DNA from: Enoplolaimus lenunculus
Lineage: Eukaryota; Nematoda; Enoplea; Enoplida; Thoracostomopsidae
DNA length: 64,000 nt
Reading direction: 5' to 3'
Assembly: GCA_030248215.1 (NCBI GenBank)
Contig: JASANG010003249.1
Location: 1 to 64,000 of the forward strand
Positions 10,515 through 20,913 of this stretch are shown here, piece after piece. The position numbers and the translations under genes were made by a program. The number at the start of each line of letters is the position of its first letter. The stretch's first letter is position 1. The notes beneath the pieces are model-generated. The model was not told the DNA's origin and ran no database searches. It saw only the letters and a program-made list of their open reading frames with translations.

Positions 10515-10835
10515 TTGTACTCGTACGTATCGCAGTTACACTGTGTATAAATGTTAGAAAAATTAATATCTCGTTCGAAAATGACCTATTAAAAATACTA
10601 TAACTTATCAAATTCTTTGCAAATAAATTTACTCTTAAAATGAGTTAAAATCATTTTAAAGTTTTTTTCATTCGCTCACCCAAGTCAAGTACTGTGACTA
10701 CTGAGAACACGACAATAAAGACGCTTCTAGTGGATGACGCATTTGGCAGTTCAAATTAGGGTGTTTTATACCGATTGAAATACGGTTTATTGAGTACAAA
10801 TTTTTGGCCAAAATTAATAGGTTATTCAATATTTT

Positions 10836-11019
10836 GGCCAATGTATTAGACCAGGGGCAGAACAGTATTATAAGCTTATTCCTAAGCCTAAGCCTAAGCG
10901 TAAGAATGAGTTTATTGCTAAGCCTAAGCCTAAACCAAGCAAAAAGTTAGTTTAAAGCTTAAGCTTACTCTATTGCAGTCACACAGAAAAACGTTCCGCC
11001 CGTGATCTTTACATGGGCC
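10836..11019 (-). mobile_element. hAT-like TTAGGC MITE, subtype A
   Basis: Both ends are recognisable (GGCCAATGTATTAGACCAGG and GATCTTTACATGGGCC), with CCTAAG hexamers in between. No target duplication is visible any longer. Confidence 0.88.
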
Positions 11020-11300
11020 AATCTGTATTACGTCAAACAGTGGCATATTTCGAAACAATTTTTGGGTTTTGTATCCTTTTCGCAACTTTTACGCTTAAGC
11101 CTAACCTTAAGATGAGGCTAATGTTTCGGAAAAGGTTCGTTTACAAATGCGTAAAAACCTAAACTTTTGAGCTTTGCCTAAGCGTTAAATGTGGGGGGAC
11201 ATGGACAAGAGCCCTATTTTGATATTATATAATGGGTTTTGGTGCCATTTTTTCAAACTCAACTTTTGATTGGTTCGCAGTGTGGCACTTCCGGTGCATG

Positions 11301-11500
11301 CATCCTATGGCCCATGTTACTTTAAGGGGCGTCCCGGTTTCTGGTGGGTCTATAAACGAGTAGGTTTCGATTCTAGATTACATTTTTTGCTTAGGCTTAG
11401 GCTTAGGAACTCATTTTGGCAACGCTCAGGCTTAGGTTTAGGCTTAGGAATACGCTTAATCTGCTGTTACGCACCTCAAAGTAACATTGGCCCATCCTAT
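11301..11500 (+). mobile_element. hAT-like TTAGGC MITE, subtype B, 8-bp TSD
   Basis: The element 11309-11492 is flanked by the perfect 8-bp repeat CATCCTAT (11301-11308 and 11493-11500). Its ends match the 10315 copy. With the 33148 copy, this is the best evidence that the family uses 8-bp target sites. Confidence 0.94.
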
Positions 11501-11690
11501 TATACGTTTAAAGTTACCGGTAGCCTTAATATGATTATATAATTAATTTCTAAAAAAATTAATGAACTTGTTCTAATATCGCTGGTTGTTAGCTGCGTTA
11601 TAAATTCGTCAAACTTGTTTGAAAACGCCGACACCCAGACCGCTCGCAATTTTTAAATATCAAATGCTCTTGAACAAACTTGGACACATT

Positions 11691-11862
11691 TGCCAATGTA
11701 TAGAACAGAACCGTAACAGTAGCGTAAGCATATTCCTAATCCTAAACGTAATAATTAGCTTATACCTAGGCTTATTAAGCCCAACGAACAAATTTAGTCT
11801 AAAGCGTAAATTTTTGCAGTCGTGCAGAAAAACGTTCCGCCTCTGATCTTTACATATCGGTC
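11691..11862 (-). mobile_element. hAT-like TTAGGC MITE, worn copy
   Basis: Ends GCCAATGTATAGAACAG and CCTCTGATCTTTACAT remain; the hexamer array has mostly decayed. Confidence 0.75.
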
Positions 11863-12086
11863 GAAATTATTTGAGACGTTGATGGCTACATTAAATAGCA
11901 TTTTATACTTTTCAGCTGGTTCTGTTTTGATTAAAATCAACGTTTAATCTTAAATTACAATATTCTACGTGGTCTTTTTGACTCGAGTTGAACAGATTGA
12001 TTGAGTTTGACGTGAACGAGCACTAAGCACCCGAGCCAACTGGAAGTGAGTTCACCGAATTTACACGCCATGTGAAACACTTTACA

Positions 12087-12304
12087 ATCACCCTGGCCAA
12101 TGTAAAGATCATGGGCGGAATGTTTTTCTGTGGGACTACAAAAGAGTAAGCTTAAACTTTAGACTAATTTTTTTGCTTGGCTTGCGCTTAGGCTTAGGTT
12201 TAGGCTTAGGAATATGCTTATTTTTTACGCTTAGGCTTAGGCGTTATTAGGAATATGCTTTATAATACTGGTCCACCCCTGTTCTTTACATTGGGCGTCA
12301 CCCC
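12087..12304 (+). mobile_element. hAT-like TTAGGC MITE, subtype A
   Basis: The element 12095-12296 has both ends and two hexamer blocks. The flanks ATCACCCT and GTCACCCC match at 6 of 8 positions, as expected of an older 8-bp target duplication. Confidence 0.87.
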
Positions 12305-12380
12305 AAAACGGGCAGGCAACAGTTTATTGGAATTTACGCGAGTAAGTAGAGATATGAAAAATGTCGATGCAAACGTTGGT

Positions 12381-12945
12381 CCATGTTAACTTTTATCGCC
12401 GTGCCGGTTTCTGGTGGGTCTGTAAAAGAGTAGGCTTAGATTTTAGACTATAGTTTTTGGTTATGACGTATTCATGTTATAACCACGGGAGACGGGTCAC
12501 GGTTTGTCGCATGTTGATTCGACGTCAACGTTAAAATTCGGGCCAGTATATTTGGTCAACAGACCAAATTCGAATGTTATATGACATTAGCTTACAACTC
12601 ACCGCTCTCAAATGTTCAATGTGTACAACTACTGCTACGGCGCTGTTCTATACGTTGGCCAAAATATGAATACAACATCAATTTTAGTGAACAGTGCCTG
12701 TTTCTGCATATTTGCACAAGTGCTAGAGTTTTTGCCGCTGTTGTATGTAACGTCTTGCAAACGAATTCCAGTGTTTGCAATTTTGGCCAAATTTGGCTAT
12801 TTTTCATAGTTTAAAGAGGCAAATGTAAGATCAGGGGCGGAATGTTTTTCTGTGGGACTAGAGAACAGTAAGCTGAAGCTTTAGACTCATTTTTTGCCTG
12901 GCTCAAGCATAGGCTTACGCTTAGGCTTTAGAATACGCTGTATAC
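12381..12945 (+). mobile_element. Two truncated hAT-like MITE left ends
   Basis: A subtype B left end lies at 12381-12470 (GGTTTCTGGTGGGTCTGTAAAAG) and a subtype A left part at 12818-12945 (AGATCAGGGGCGGAATG and a short hexamer run). Neither has a right end. The 350 bp between them hold short open frames in several phases with no recognisable protein. Confidence 0.7.
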
Positions 12946-13340
12946 GACTCCGGTTCCGGCAGAAATGGTAAAACTGAGCTATTAAAGCTTGGATTTTGTA
13001 AAATTGATCAGGTTGTTCGGTCACTCACAAGATAAATCTGAAATATTCAGCAGGTTATAGAATGATATACGCAAAAAAGTATTTCTGAATTTATTCAGAG
13101 AAGTATTATCTGCAACAAAAGACTGACAAAATTTTTCTAAAATTTACGACTATTTTTATAAAAATAACTGGAGAAATCACATATTTCTTCGAATTTAAAT
13201 ACTATTATTTTCTGAAATTTTATTTCAATATTTTGCCAGAAATTTTTTGGCTCCGGGCCTGTTTAATTTATAAAAATACTTTGTAACTTTACCGTTTTCT
13301 AAGAACAAGTTTTGCTCTCTGTCAACGGAAACAAGCCAAA

Positions 13341-13493
13341 ATGGATAAAGAACGAGTGTTTCACTTGATCGCTGTTACAACGATGGCTTCAAGCCTGGTT
13401 TCAATTGTCGCAATATCCATGAGTCTACCTGGCGCATACTGGTATATCGGCCAAATGGAGCAACGCATGGTCCGTGATGTGCTCACGTGCACG
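13341..13493 (+). CDS. Collagen exon 1 (signal-anchor domain)
   Basis: ATG at 13341 and 51 codons. The donor is ACG|GCAAGT, a GC-AG intron with an otherwise perfect donor. The only nearby GT alternative in the same phase, ATG|GTCCGT, is a weaker match and would remove eight residues including a Cys. I chose this ATG because the hydrophobic domain follows within ten residues and no in-frame start lies close upstream. Confidence 0.88.
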
Positions 13494-16400
13494 GCAAGTC
13501 TTTGATCATTATGGCCAATTATAAGCATATTCCTAAACCTAGGCCTAAGCCTAAGCAAAAAATTCATCAAAAGCGTATGTTTACTCTATTGCAGTCCCGC
13601 AGAAAAACGTTCCGTCCCTGATCTTTACTTGGGCATGATTATTGAAAATTGAAATTGTTCCAAAGCAGGACCACAGCCAGCTCAGTTTGCTATGGGGCTG
13701 AAAAATGGTTTAGGGAGGGTGTACAAGGATTTTGAAAAAACTTATAGTCTATGTTGAACCTTTTCTGAATGGGTTGGCACTATTTTTGTTTGCTGGCTAC
13801 GAGTAACTTTTAAAGTTACCAGCGATTGAAAACTGTAAGACTCTCTGGGTTTACTTACTAAAAGAAATAACAGAAATGTAAGTAAGTGTATTCTGTTTTG
13901 GATTGAATTCGTCGTTTAATATTCACACATCACGGGTTTGCCTTTTCTTCTCACACAGAGTAGACTATGAGCAACTAAGCGCAGATTTCGTACACGACAT
14001 TGTAGACAATCTGCAGTGTTTGCAGGCGGTATATCTTCCTACACTGTAAATTCCAGTGAGTTGATTTCAACTCAGACTGAGTTAAATCACTCAATCTGAG
14101 TTAGGACTATCAGAACTCATAAATCTGAGTTGACATAACTCATTCTGATTTAAATAATCAACTTTCCCGGAATCAAATCAACTCAGAGTCAGAATCAACG
14201 AAACTCAGAGTGAGTTAAAGTTTGCTGTTATTAACTCAGAAGTAATTAACTTTTCGTCTGAGTTGATTAATTAACTCATTGGAATTTACAGTGTAGCACT
14301 ATGCAAATTGAGCAGTAAACGTAGTTCTATACTAGATTAAAGTCAAAAGTACCTGCCAGGCCCGTAGCCAGCTAAAATAACTAGGGGGGTGCTGGTTGCT
14401 AAAAATAATCAGGAGGGCATACAAGGGCTTTCGTTGACTTACAAGCAAGGTTGAAAAATTTCTAGGGTGATACCCCTTGGCCACGAGCCCGGTACTTGCA
14501 CTGATTTGAGTGTACACTGTAAACTCCAATGAGTTAATTGATCGATTCAGACGGAAACTTAGTTACTTCTTAGTTAATAACAGTAAACTTTAACTCACTC
14601 TGACAGAGTTAAGTTGATTCTCACTCTGAGTTGTGTTGATTCCGGGAAAGTTGGTTAATTTAATCACAACGAGTTGAATAAACTCACAATTGTGAGACGT
14701 AATTCACATTGAGTTTTCAACTCATTCCGAGTTGAAATCAACTCAATGGAATTTACATTGTATAAATACAACTATCAGCCTCAATTTAGTTTTTCAGGAA
14801 ACTGCAGATACAATTTTATCAACGCTAGAATTTGTCGATACGTTTGCGAGCAACGAAAAAGTGAATTTGACACGAACCGCCCGCCAAAGTGGATTCGCTT
14901 CATCGTACAAGACAAAAGTGGCTCCAACACCGAGATGCAACGGTCAGCGACCGGGTGGGGGTGGGGAGTGGGGTGTATGCCGGGCAGAGTGTGACTTTAC
15001 CCGCGGGAACCAGCGAGTAAACGCGTGTCGGGTATAAAATTTCAGCCGCGGGTATACCCGCGGGTGATGATTTGTATCACGCGGGTAAAAAATTGACAGT
15101 TTTTACCCGCACCAAATCTTTAAGAGTTAAGGTGCAAAACATACACTATTAACTCTTTATCACATGAATATTTTCTATTTCCCCTCAGACATACTTTTAT
15201 GCTAGGATTCGAACTCCAGTGACTGGAGTGGGAGGCGTATACCATCACCACTCAGATATAGGAGCTTAACGCTCGCGCCCGAGGGGGCTCTCACGTTTTG
15301 TGGTGATTTAGTACTATGCATACGTGTTGCAATTGTTTGTGCGATATATATTATTTAACGTATATACACTGCGCTGAGTTGCCTATAGGCAACTCTATGT
15401 GAGAAGGAGTTAAACTAAGCTAGTTAGTGAACGTTGAAAAAGCAAAAGTTCTGTGCTTTTATTTCGTTGGGTGTGTAAATTTGTTGTTTCTAATAGGCTT
15501 TAATGTGTAAAATTCATTGGAGCTATAACGTAAAACTTCATTAAAGTGTAAATCACAAACGATCGCTAAATACAGGTTTAACTTCAGGCGCATGTAAAAG
15601 GTTGAACGTGGGAAGTACTTTTTAGCGCGGGTAAACCCGCGGATAAAAAATTGTTATTTGCCTGGATACATTGTAAATTTCAGTGAGTTGATTTTAAACT
15701 CAAAATGAGTTGAATCATTCAGTCTGAGTTTTAGGACTTTCAGAACTCAGAATTTTGAGTTGATTCATTCATTATGAGTTAATGAATCAACTCACATAGA
15801 GTTAACTCAACTCAGAGTGAGAATTAGCTCTGCTCAGAGTGAGAATTAGCTCTGCTCAGAGTGAGTTACTGCATACTGGTATTAATTTAGAAATAACCAA
15901 CTCGCTTGCTGAATTGATCAATGAACTCATTGGAATTTACAGTACAAAGCGCGGGTCGGGTAAAAAATCCTTACCCACATTCAACTCTGATGCCAGGCGA
16001 GGATTTATGCAGATATATTTCTATCAGAAACTTTTCAGACACTACGAGAAAACATTGCACGTTTGCGAGATTTACAGGCCTAGCGCTAAGCAAGCTAGAA
16101 TGCTAAAAAATCTTCAAGAGAGGCATGAAAAATATTCGATGGTCTACGAGGTTAGAAACTTTTAAGTGGCCATAATTTTTCAAAGGTACTGAGCTGAGCC
16201 CCGGGCCTGTTTCTGGCAGCAGGCTCCAGTAGTTTATACCGTAAGCAACGCTCTCGTAATAGTTTCCATAAATTATACGGCTGGTGTAAAGATCACGGGG
16301 CGGAAAGTTTTTCTGCGAAACTGCAATCGAGTAAGCTTTAGCTTTATACTAAATTGTTTTACTTAGGTTTAGGCTTAGGCTTGGGTATAAGTTCATTGCT

Positions 16401-18867
16401 ACGCTTAGTTTTAAGGAATATGCTTATACTACGGCTACGAACCTGTTTTATCCATTGACCAACCATCCCGGAATGCAATGTTGGCTGGGTCTGTTTGATA
16501 CGTACACTGTAAATTCCAATGAATTGCAATTAACTCAGATAGAGAGTTTGCTATTTCTGAGTTAATAACAGTTAACATAAACTCACTCTGAGGTGAGTTG
16601 ATTCTCGTTCTGAGTTCTGTTTATTCCAGGTAAGTTGACTAATTAATTCAGAGTCAGTTTTATTGACTCAGAATTCTTAATTCTGATAGTACTCACTCAG
16701 ACTGAGTGATACAACCCAGTCTGAGTTGAAATCAACTCACTGAAGTTTACAGCGTATTGACGCATTGAAACTGAATATTAAATTACCTAACACTGCTGCA
16801 GATTAATAGTTTCTTATGAATTATTTCTAGGATGCTGTGTGCCAGGACCACCTGGCTACCCTGGTACGCCAGGGCGCAACGGCGAAAACGGCCGACCAGG
16901 CAAACCAGGACCTGCTGGTTCAGCTGGAAAACCGGCTTATGACCTTTGCAAAAAAGCACCGCCTCCGAAGTGCCAACCTTGTCCTCCTGGACCGCCTGGA
17001 CCGCGCGGACGCCCTGGGATTCCAGGTATCAGTCGCAGGATCTTTAAGACGTTATATGAAAAACGTTAAATATTTTGTTGAAATTGAAATTATATTTTGA
17101 GTAAACTACCGGAACGCTTAGATTAGCTAAGTAAGTCGTATAAAGCTAAATAATTAAAAAGAAGAAACTTTAACGATTTAATATCATAGAGTATACTATG
17201 AGCAACTAATATATACAAGCATTTTATGAGCAACACAGACACTGTGAGCAATGTTTAATAATTGTAACATATATGTGCAGTACAAAATTATTACAAGACG
17301 TGACAGCCCCATCGGGCTCGAACGTTAAGCTCCTGTAGCTGAGTGGTTATCGTAAACGCCTCCCACCCGACAGACTGGAGATCGAATCTTTACCTTGAAA
17401 GTGTATATAATTTGAAATTGAAAATATATAACCATGTGAGACGGGTTACTTGAAAAATTATCAGTTTAGTGTCTTTAATTGATACGATGATAAAAGAACT
17501 TTATTGAATTCTGATTTGAATTTGAGGACATCCTGGCCATCCAGGGGGCGGAGGACAACCGGGCGAAGATGGTCTTCCGGGCCAAATGGGACCTCCTGGA
17601 TTTCAAGGTCCTCCCGGTGAACCAGGACCAAACGGCACACCGGGTATGCCTGGCAAAACGCTCTACGGTACCAAGTTGGAGCCAGGTGATCATGGCGATA
17701 CTGGCCCGCGTGGACAACCGGGAAGGATTGGTGAAGTCGGAGCACCAGGTATGTTTTACTTTTTGGGACGTACCGTTTTTGCGCGAGACTGCATTTGATA
17801 AGTTTAAGCTTTACACAATTTTTTGCTTAGGTTTATACTTAGGTTTAGGCTTAGGTTTAGCGTTTATTTATAGATTTAATTCTTACTCTGTTGCTTAGGA
17901 TTTAGGCTTCGGTTTATGACAACGCTCGTTACGCCGTCCAAAGTAATATTGGCCATTAGATTTTAAACAAAACATTTGGCAAAAAATATCGTAACATTAA
18001 CTATACATTAAATTCAGGTGTGCAAAGTGTAAGCGGATATCCGTTTCCGGTAAAAATCGATGTCCGGTATTGTTTTAGTTTCCGTTATGGAAATGTCGGA
18101 AATTTACACCAGTAATTTCGTGGTCATAGTTGTAAGCCACGTAAATAATGGATGAATGCTTCAAAATTTGTTAGCTGTAAATTTGTTTGATCGGAAATAA
18201 AAATAAGATTCATTCAAAATTAAATAAAGTTTCGGCGAATCCGCTATTTTATTCGATAACAGCTTGCAAAGTCGGCGAATGTAGCGTTTACATACGCTAA
18301 TGATTGTATATTGGCAGAAAAACAAAACATTTTTCACTTTAAATTCCAATGAGTTGAATGATCAACTCAGCTAGCGAGTTAGTTATTTCTGAGTTAATAG
18401 AACAATAAGCATTAACTCACTCGGAGTTGAGTTGATTTTTACTCTCAGTTGGATTCCAGGTGAGTTCATTAACTTAGATTGACTTTAATCAACTGGCAGT
18501 TCTGAGTTGTGATAGTCCTAGTTCAGACTGTATGATTCAACTGATTCTGAGTTAAAATCAACTCACTGGACATTATAGTGTTTAAACTTTTATTCTTAAA
18601 TATCGTTTTCTGTTTTCATTTTTTTGCATAATTTTTTCACTGAATTTTATTTTTGTTTCAGGAGAAGACGGTCTTGCAGGGTACAGAGGACAACCGGGCT
18701 CCAAAGGCAAACCGGGTAATCCAGGTCAGTCAGGATCGCCTGGTCGTGCCGGTCAGCCCGGTCAACCTGGACGGCGCGGTGAACGCGGTGTATGCCCGAC
18801 GTACTGTGCGGTTGATGGCGGTGTATTCTTTGTCAGAGGCGGGCACAAGGTCACTGTTAAATTTTAA
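13341..18867 (+). CDS. Nematode cuticle collagen, 310 aa, five exons
   Basis: Exons are 13341-13493, 14798-14954, 16831-17025, 17527-17748 and 18662-18867; 933 nt, every junction in phase. Exon 1 gives the start Met and the hydrophobic cuticle-collagen N-terminal segment (ATG at 13341; [13 protein letters not shown], then YWYIGQMEQ). Exon 2 holds an RTAR site suited to subtilisin-like cleavage of the pro-protein. Exons 3-5 encode Gly-X-Y blocks separated by Cys clusters ([18 protein letters not shown]), then the closing [14 protein letters not shown] typical of these collagens. Length (about 300 aa) and block order are normal for the family. The protein is secreted by hypodermis, cross-linked and built into the cuticle. 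Introns of 0.5-1.9 kb are filled with mobile elements, unusual for a gene class that is normally compact. Intron 1 appears to use a GC donor and intron 3 a GAG acceptor. Confidence 0.93.
13513..13634 (-). mobile_element. hAT-like TTAGGC MITE just after collagen exon 1
   Basis: A shortened subtype A copy in collagen intron 1. It starts about 19 bp after the exon boundary with GGCCAATTATAAGC, so the subterminal part of that end is missing, and ends with GATCTTTACTTGGGC. Confidence 0.8.
13673..13803. mobile_element. Small repeat with CAGCCAGCT / GCTGGCTACG ends
   Basis: Same motif order as the 5295-5450 repeat: CAGCCAGCT at the left, GTACAAGGATTTT in the core, and TTTGCTGGCTACG at the right, so the ends are short inverted repeats. 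A sister copy at 14356-14492 lies in the same intron between two TA-type MITEs. Confidence 0.6.
14042..14293. mobile_element. TA-target MITE with CACTGTAAATTCC ends
   Basis: Ends CACTGTAAATTCCAGTGAG and GGAATTTACAGTG, flanked by TA. The interior is a loose palindrome built of repeated GAGTT/AACTC words. Thirteen copies occur in the window, spread over collagen introns, homeobox intron 1 and the gap between them. The TA target suggests cross-mobilisation by a Tc1/mariner-type transposase. Confidence 0.93.
14356..14492. mobile_element. Small repeat of the GTAGCCAGCT family
   Basis: Contains CCCGTAGCCAGCT, GGCATACAAGGGC, GACTTACAAGCAAGG and a right end with GGCCACGAGCCCGG. It sits between the MITEs at 14042 and 14515 in collagen intron 1. 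Confidence 0.6.
14515..14760. mobile_element. TA-target CACTGTAAA MITE
   Basis: Ends CACTGTAAACTCC and GGAATTTACATTG with flanking TA. It ends 37 bp before collagen exon 2, so the branch-point region of intron 1 abuts it. Confidence 0.9.
15149..15413 (-). mobile_element. MITE with tRNA-like core (nested)
   Basis: Terminal inverted repeats TTAACTCTTTATCACATG and TTAACTCCTTCTCACATAG (as complement). On the minus strand the core has a box-A-like TATCTGAGTGGTGATGG and a box-B-like GGAGTTCGAATCCTAG spaced as in a tRNA gene, preceded by GAGAGCCCCCTCGGGC. The clover-leaf is poor, so a working tRNA is unlikely. Relatives lie at 17170-17448 and 30609-30875. Confidence 0.85.
15669..15943. mobile_element. 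TA-target CACTGTAAA MITE (nested)
   Basis: Ends CATTGTAAATTTCAGTG and GGAATTTACAGTA. Inserted into the CGCGGGTAAA element. It carries an internal direct repeat of about 19 bp (GAGTGAGAATTAGCTCTGC twice). Confidence 0.88.
16279..16460 (+). mobile_element. hAT-like TTAGGC MITE in collagen intron 2
   Basis: Left end GGCTGGTGTAAAGATCACGG and right end CTGTTTTATCCATTGACC, with a reduced hexamer array. No target duplication seen. Confidence 0.82.
16505..16754. mobile_element. TA-target CACTGTAAA MITE in collagen intron 2
   Basis: Ends CACTGTAAATTCCAATG and GAAGTTTACAGCG with TA flanks. It ends about 75 bp before exon 3. Confidence 0.9.
16831..17025 (+). CDS. Collagen exon 3 (first Gly-X-Y block and Cys clusters)
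   Basis: Acceptor ATTTCTAG, donor CCAG|GTATCA. Encodes a Cys-Cys pair, a Gly-X-Y run, the [12 protein letters not shown] spacer and the start of the second run. It enters and leaves in phase 1, so each junction rebuilds a Gly codon. A shifted open frame across the same bases is a shadow. Confidence 0.93.
17170..17448 (+). mobile_element. MITE with tRNA-like core in collagen intron 3
   Basis: Same family as 15149-15413 in the opposite orientation. It has an ATAGAGTATACTATGAGCAA subterminal hairpin, then GTGACAGCCCCATCGGGCTC, then box-A-like TGTAGCTGAGTGGTTAT and box-B-like GAGATCGAATCTTT. Ends are TTAACGATTTAATATCATAG and the complement of AAGTAACCCGTCTCACATG. Confidence 0.82.
17527..17748 (+). 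CDS. Collagen exon 4 (Gly-X-Y)
   Basis: Seventy-four Gly-X-Y-rich codons. The acceptor reads AATTTGAG, an uncommon GAG site. It is forced by frame: the first two bases complete a Gly codon with exon 3, and a CAG 63 bp upstream would lead straight into a stop. The donor is CCAG|GTATGT. The run is interrupted once around [11 protein letters not shown], as cuticle collagens often are. Confidence 0.92.
17749..17954 (+). mobile_element. hAT-like TTAGGC MITE starting at the exon 4 donor
   Basis: The subtype B left end (family sequence GGCCCATGTTACTTT) aligns with GGTATGTTTTACTTT, beginning at the last base of exon 4, so the GTATGT donor falls inside the element's terminal repeat. The right end is GTCCAAAGTAATATTGGCC. 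The array is short. Confidence 0.75.
18335..18580. mobile_element. TA-target CACTGTAAA MITE in collagen intron 4
   Basis: Ends CACTTTAAATTCCAATG and GGACATTATAGTG. It is an older copy, with mutated ends and no clear TA pair. It ends about 80 bp before exon 5. Confidence 0.85.
18662..18867 (+). CDS. Collagen exon 5 (C-terminal Gly-X-Y and tail)
   Basis: Acceptor TTTTGTTTCAG. A Gly-X-Y run, then [15 protein letters not shown] and a short basic tail ending in TAA at 18865. The two Cys of CPTYC are the conserved pair that starts trimer assembly and cross-linking in this family. No AATAAA occurs right after the stop. Confidence 0.94.
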
Positions 18868-18962
18868 AATATTGTACAAAAATTACATTTTTTGACTTCT
18901 TACACTGCGGCAATGTATAAATGAAATATCAACAAAAATTTGTGCTGTACATATATATACTA

Positions 18963-19215
18963 CACTGTAATTCCAATGGGTTAATAAATCAACTCAGACG
19001 GAAAGTTAATTATTTCTGAGTTAATAACAATGTACTTTAACTCACTCTGAGAGTTGAGTTGATTCTCGCTTTGAGTTGAGTTTATTCCGGTAGAGTTGAC
19101 TAATTAAACCAGAATGAGTTAAATCAACTCAGAATTATGAGTTCTGATAGTCCTAACTCAGACAGAACGATTGAACTCATTCTGAGTTAAAATCAACTCA
19201 CTGGAATTTACAGTG
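18963..19215. mobile_element. TA-target CACTGTAAA MITE
   Basis: Ends CACTGTAATTCCAATGG and GGAATTTACAGTG, flanked by TA. It lies 6 bp from the CGCGGGTAAA element at 19222. Confidence 0.92.
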
Positions 19216-19221
19216 TAGGAC

Positions 19222-19680
19222 CAGAGTTGGATGTGGGTATAGATTTTTTACCCGACTCGCGCTTTACCCGTGCAAAAAATAATTTTCTAACCGCGGGTTA
19301 ATACCCGCGCTAAAAAGATCTACCCACGACTCACGTTTTACCTGCGCCTAAGGTTAAACCAGTATTTTTACGATCACTGATGATTTGCACTTTAATGAAG
19401 TTTTGCGTTACAGCTCCAATAAGTTTTACACATGAAAGTTTAGAAGAAACGACAAAACTTCAAACCCAACTGAATAAAGCACAACACGTTAGCTTTTCAA
19501 CGATCACAACAAGCTTAACAGTGTATATTTTACACCTTAACTCTTATAGGTTTCGCGCAGGTAAAAACTGTCAATTTTTTACCCGCGTGATACGAGTCTT
19601 TACCCGCAGGTTAACCAACGGCTGAAAGTTTGTACCCGACCCGCGTTTACCTGCGGGTACCCGCGTGTAATGCTCCACTC
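19222..19680 (-). mobile_element. CGCGGGTAAA element, uninterrupted copy
   Basis: Runs from AGAGTTGGATGTGGGTA to TGCTCCACTCTGAC and carries about eight TTTACCCG-type motifs in both orientations near its ends. It is about 460 bp, against about 1 kb for the 14979 copy that has two insertions. The interior frames are short and unrelated to known transposases, so it is probably non-autonomous. Confidence 0.8.
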
Positions 19681-19733
19681 TGACTAACAACCAATATGTA
19701 TTCTCAATTGCGTGTAGTACCTACACTGTAAAT

Positions 19734-19974
19734 TCCAATGAGTTGATGAATCAATTCAGCTAGCGAGTTGGTTATTTCTGAATTAATATCAGTAAACATT
19801 AACTCACTCTGAGTTGAGTTGATTTTCACTCTGAATTGAGTTGACTCTGGGTGAGTTGACTAATTAACAAGAATGAATTGTCTCAACTCAGAATTCTGAG
19901 TTCTGAAAGTCCTAACTCAGTCTGAGTAATTCAACTCATTCTGAGTTAAAATCAACTCGCTGAAATTTACAGTG
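19734..19974. mobile_element. TA-target CACTGTAAA MITE
   Basis: Ends CACTGTAAATTCCAATGAG and GAAATTTACAGTG with flanking TA on both sides. Confidence 0.92.
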
Positions 19975-20515
19975 TATTACCAGTTTGTGATAGCTCTTGT
20001 AACTTTCGTGCCAGCTTCTGGTCTGGTTCGAAATTCGGTACATTTTTCGCATTTGGAGTAATTTAGCAATATATACTGCGATGCCATTTTTCAAATTAGC
20101 ATTTGCTGATGAGTTTGACAGTTTGACAACCAATCGCTAACTGGTGATAGGGGCACTAAGCATAAGTGATAAACTAACACAAAAGTTACAAAATGTTGAA
20201 ACGATGCTTACACGTACACATTTTTGTATTACACTGTAAATGGCTTCCGTGTACACTTTCTGCCCCCGGTCCCGCAAGCTTAGGCTCAGGCTTAGGCTTT
20301 AGGTTACGGAAAAGACATACCCCTAAATTTCAGTTTAGACCTAAACGTTCGCCTAAGCCTATTTCTAAGCGTAAAACAGGCCTAAATTTTAGTGTGGGAA
20401 AGTGTGCACGAGTCAATGTAAATTTTAACTCGCATATTCAATGATTTACTAAATAAAAATTGGTCAGTATGAAATTTGGGTCGATAGCGGTTATATGTCA
20501 AGAGTGCCAATGTGT

Positions 20516-20714
20516 AGAACAGGGCTGTAACAGAAGTATAAGCATATATCTAAGCCCGAGCCTAAGCCTAAGCGTAAGCCTAAACATAAGTCTAAGCCTA
20601 AGCCTAAGTCTAAGCTTAAGCTTAAGTCTACGCAAAAAAACTAGTGTAAAGCTTAAGATTTACTCTATTGTAGTATCGCAGAAAAGCGTTCCGCTCCTGC
20701 TTTTTTCATGGGCC
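20516..20714 (-). mobile_element. hAT-like TTAGGC MITE with long hexamer array
   Basis: Both ends survive (GCCAATGTGTAGAACAGGG and CATGGGCC). The array has about fourteen near-hexamers, several already changed to CTAAGT or CTAAGC variants. A 20826-20861 fragment just beyond is the right end of a CACTGTAAA MITE. Confidence 0.88.
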
Positions 20715-20913
20715 ATTGGCAGCGCATATCGAGGGGTTGAGACCAGCCACGCCGCGACTCCCCTCCGAATTCATTCGTTTTTGACAGGTAGAGCCACTGC
20801 CTTTAGGTATACAGAATCTTTCTATCTGAATTGATTAATAACTCATTTTTAATTTACAGTGCTAAGCCTAGTGTAAATTTCAGTGAAAGTGTACAAGAAC
20901 CTTGACTGTAAAT

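Larger units (their letters stand above)
8488..13340. other. Transposon-rich intergenic region, no gene supported
   Basis: Between the PDZ gene and the collagen I find only mobile-element pieces and unremarkable AT-rich DNA. Open frames here (for example 9537-9743 minus and 12581-12814 plus) lack splice context, domains or repeats of known proteins. The collagen promoter should lie in the last few hundred bases, but I cannot point to a defined element. Confidence 0.6.
14979..15990 (+). mobile_element. CGCGGGTAAA element interrupted by two other MITEs
   Basis: The ends CAGAGTGTGACTTTACC and TACCCACATTCAACTCTG match, as inverted repeats, those of the copy at 19222-19680 in opposite orientation. 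The body is studded with TTTACCCGCG and its complement. A tRNA-like MITE (15149-15413) and a TA-target MITE (15669-15943) sit inside it. The comparison with the uninterrupted second copy shows both are later insertions. It fills much of collagen intron 2. Confidence 0.82.

Noticed and set aside
12581-12814. Two overlapping frames, one with hydrophobic segments
   Set aside because: Open in several phases at once and lying between truncated MITE ends; no acceptor, donor or homology visible.
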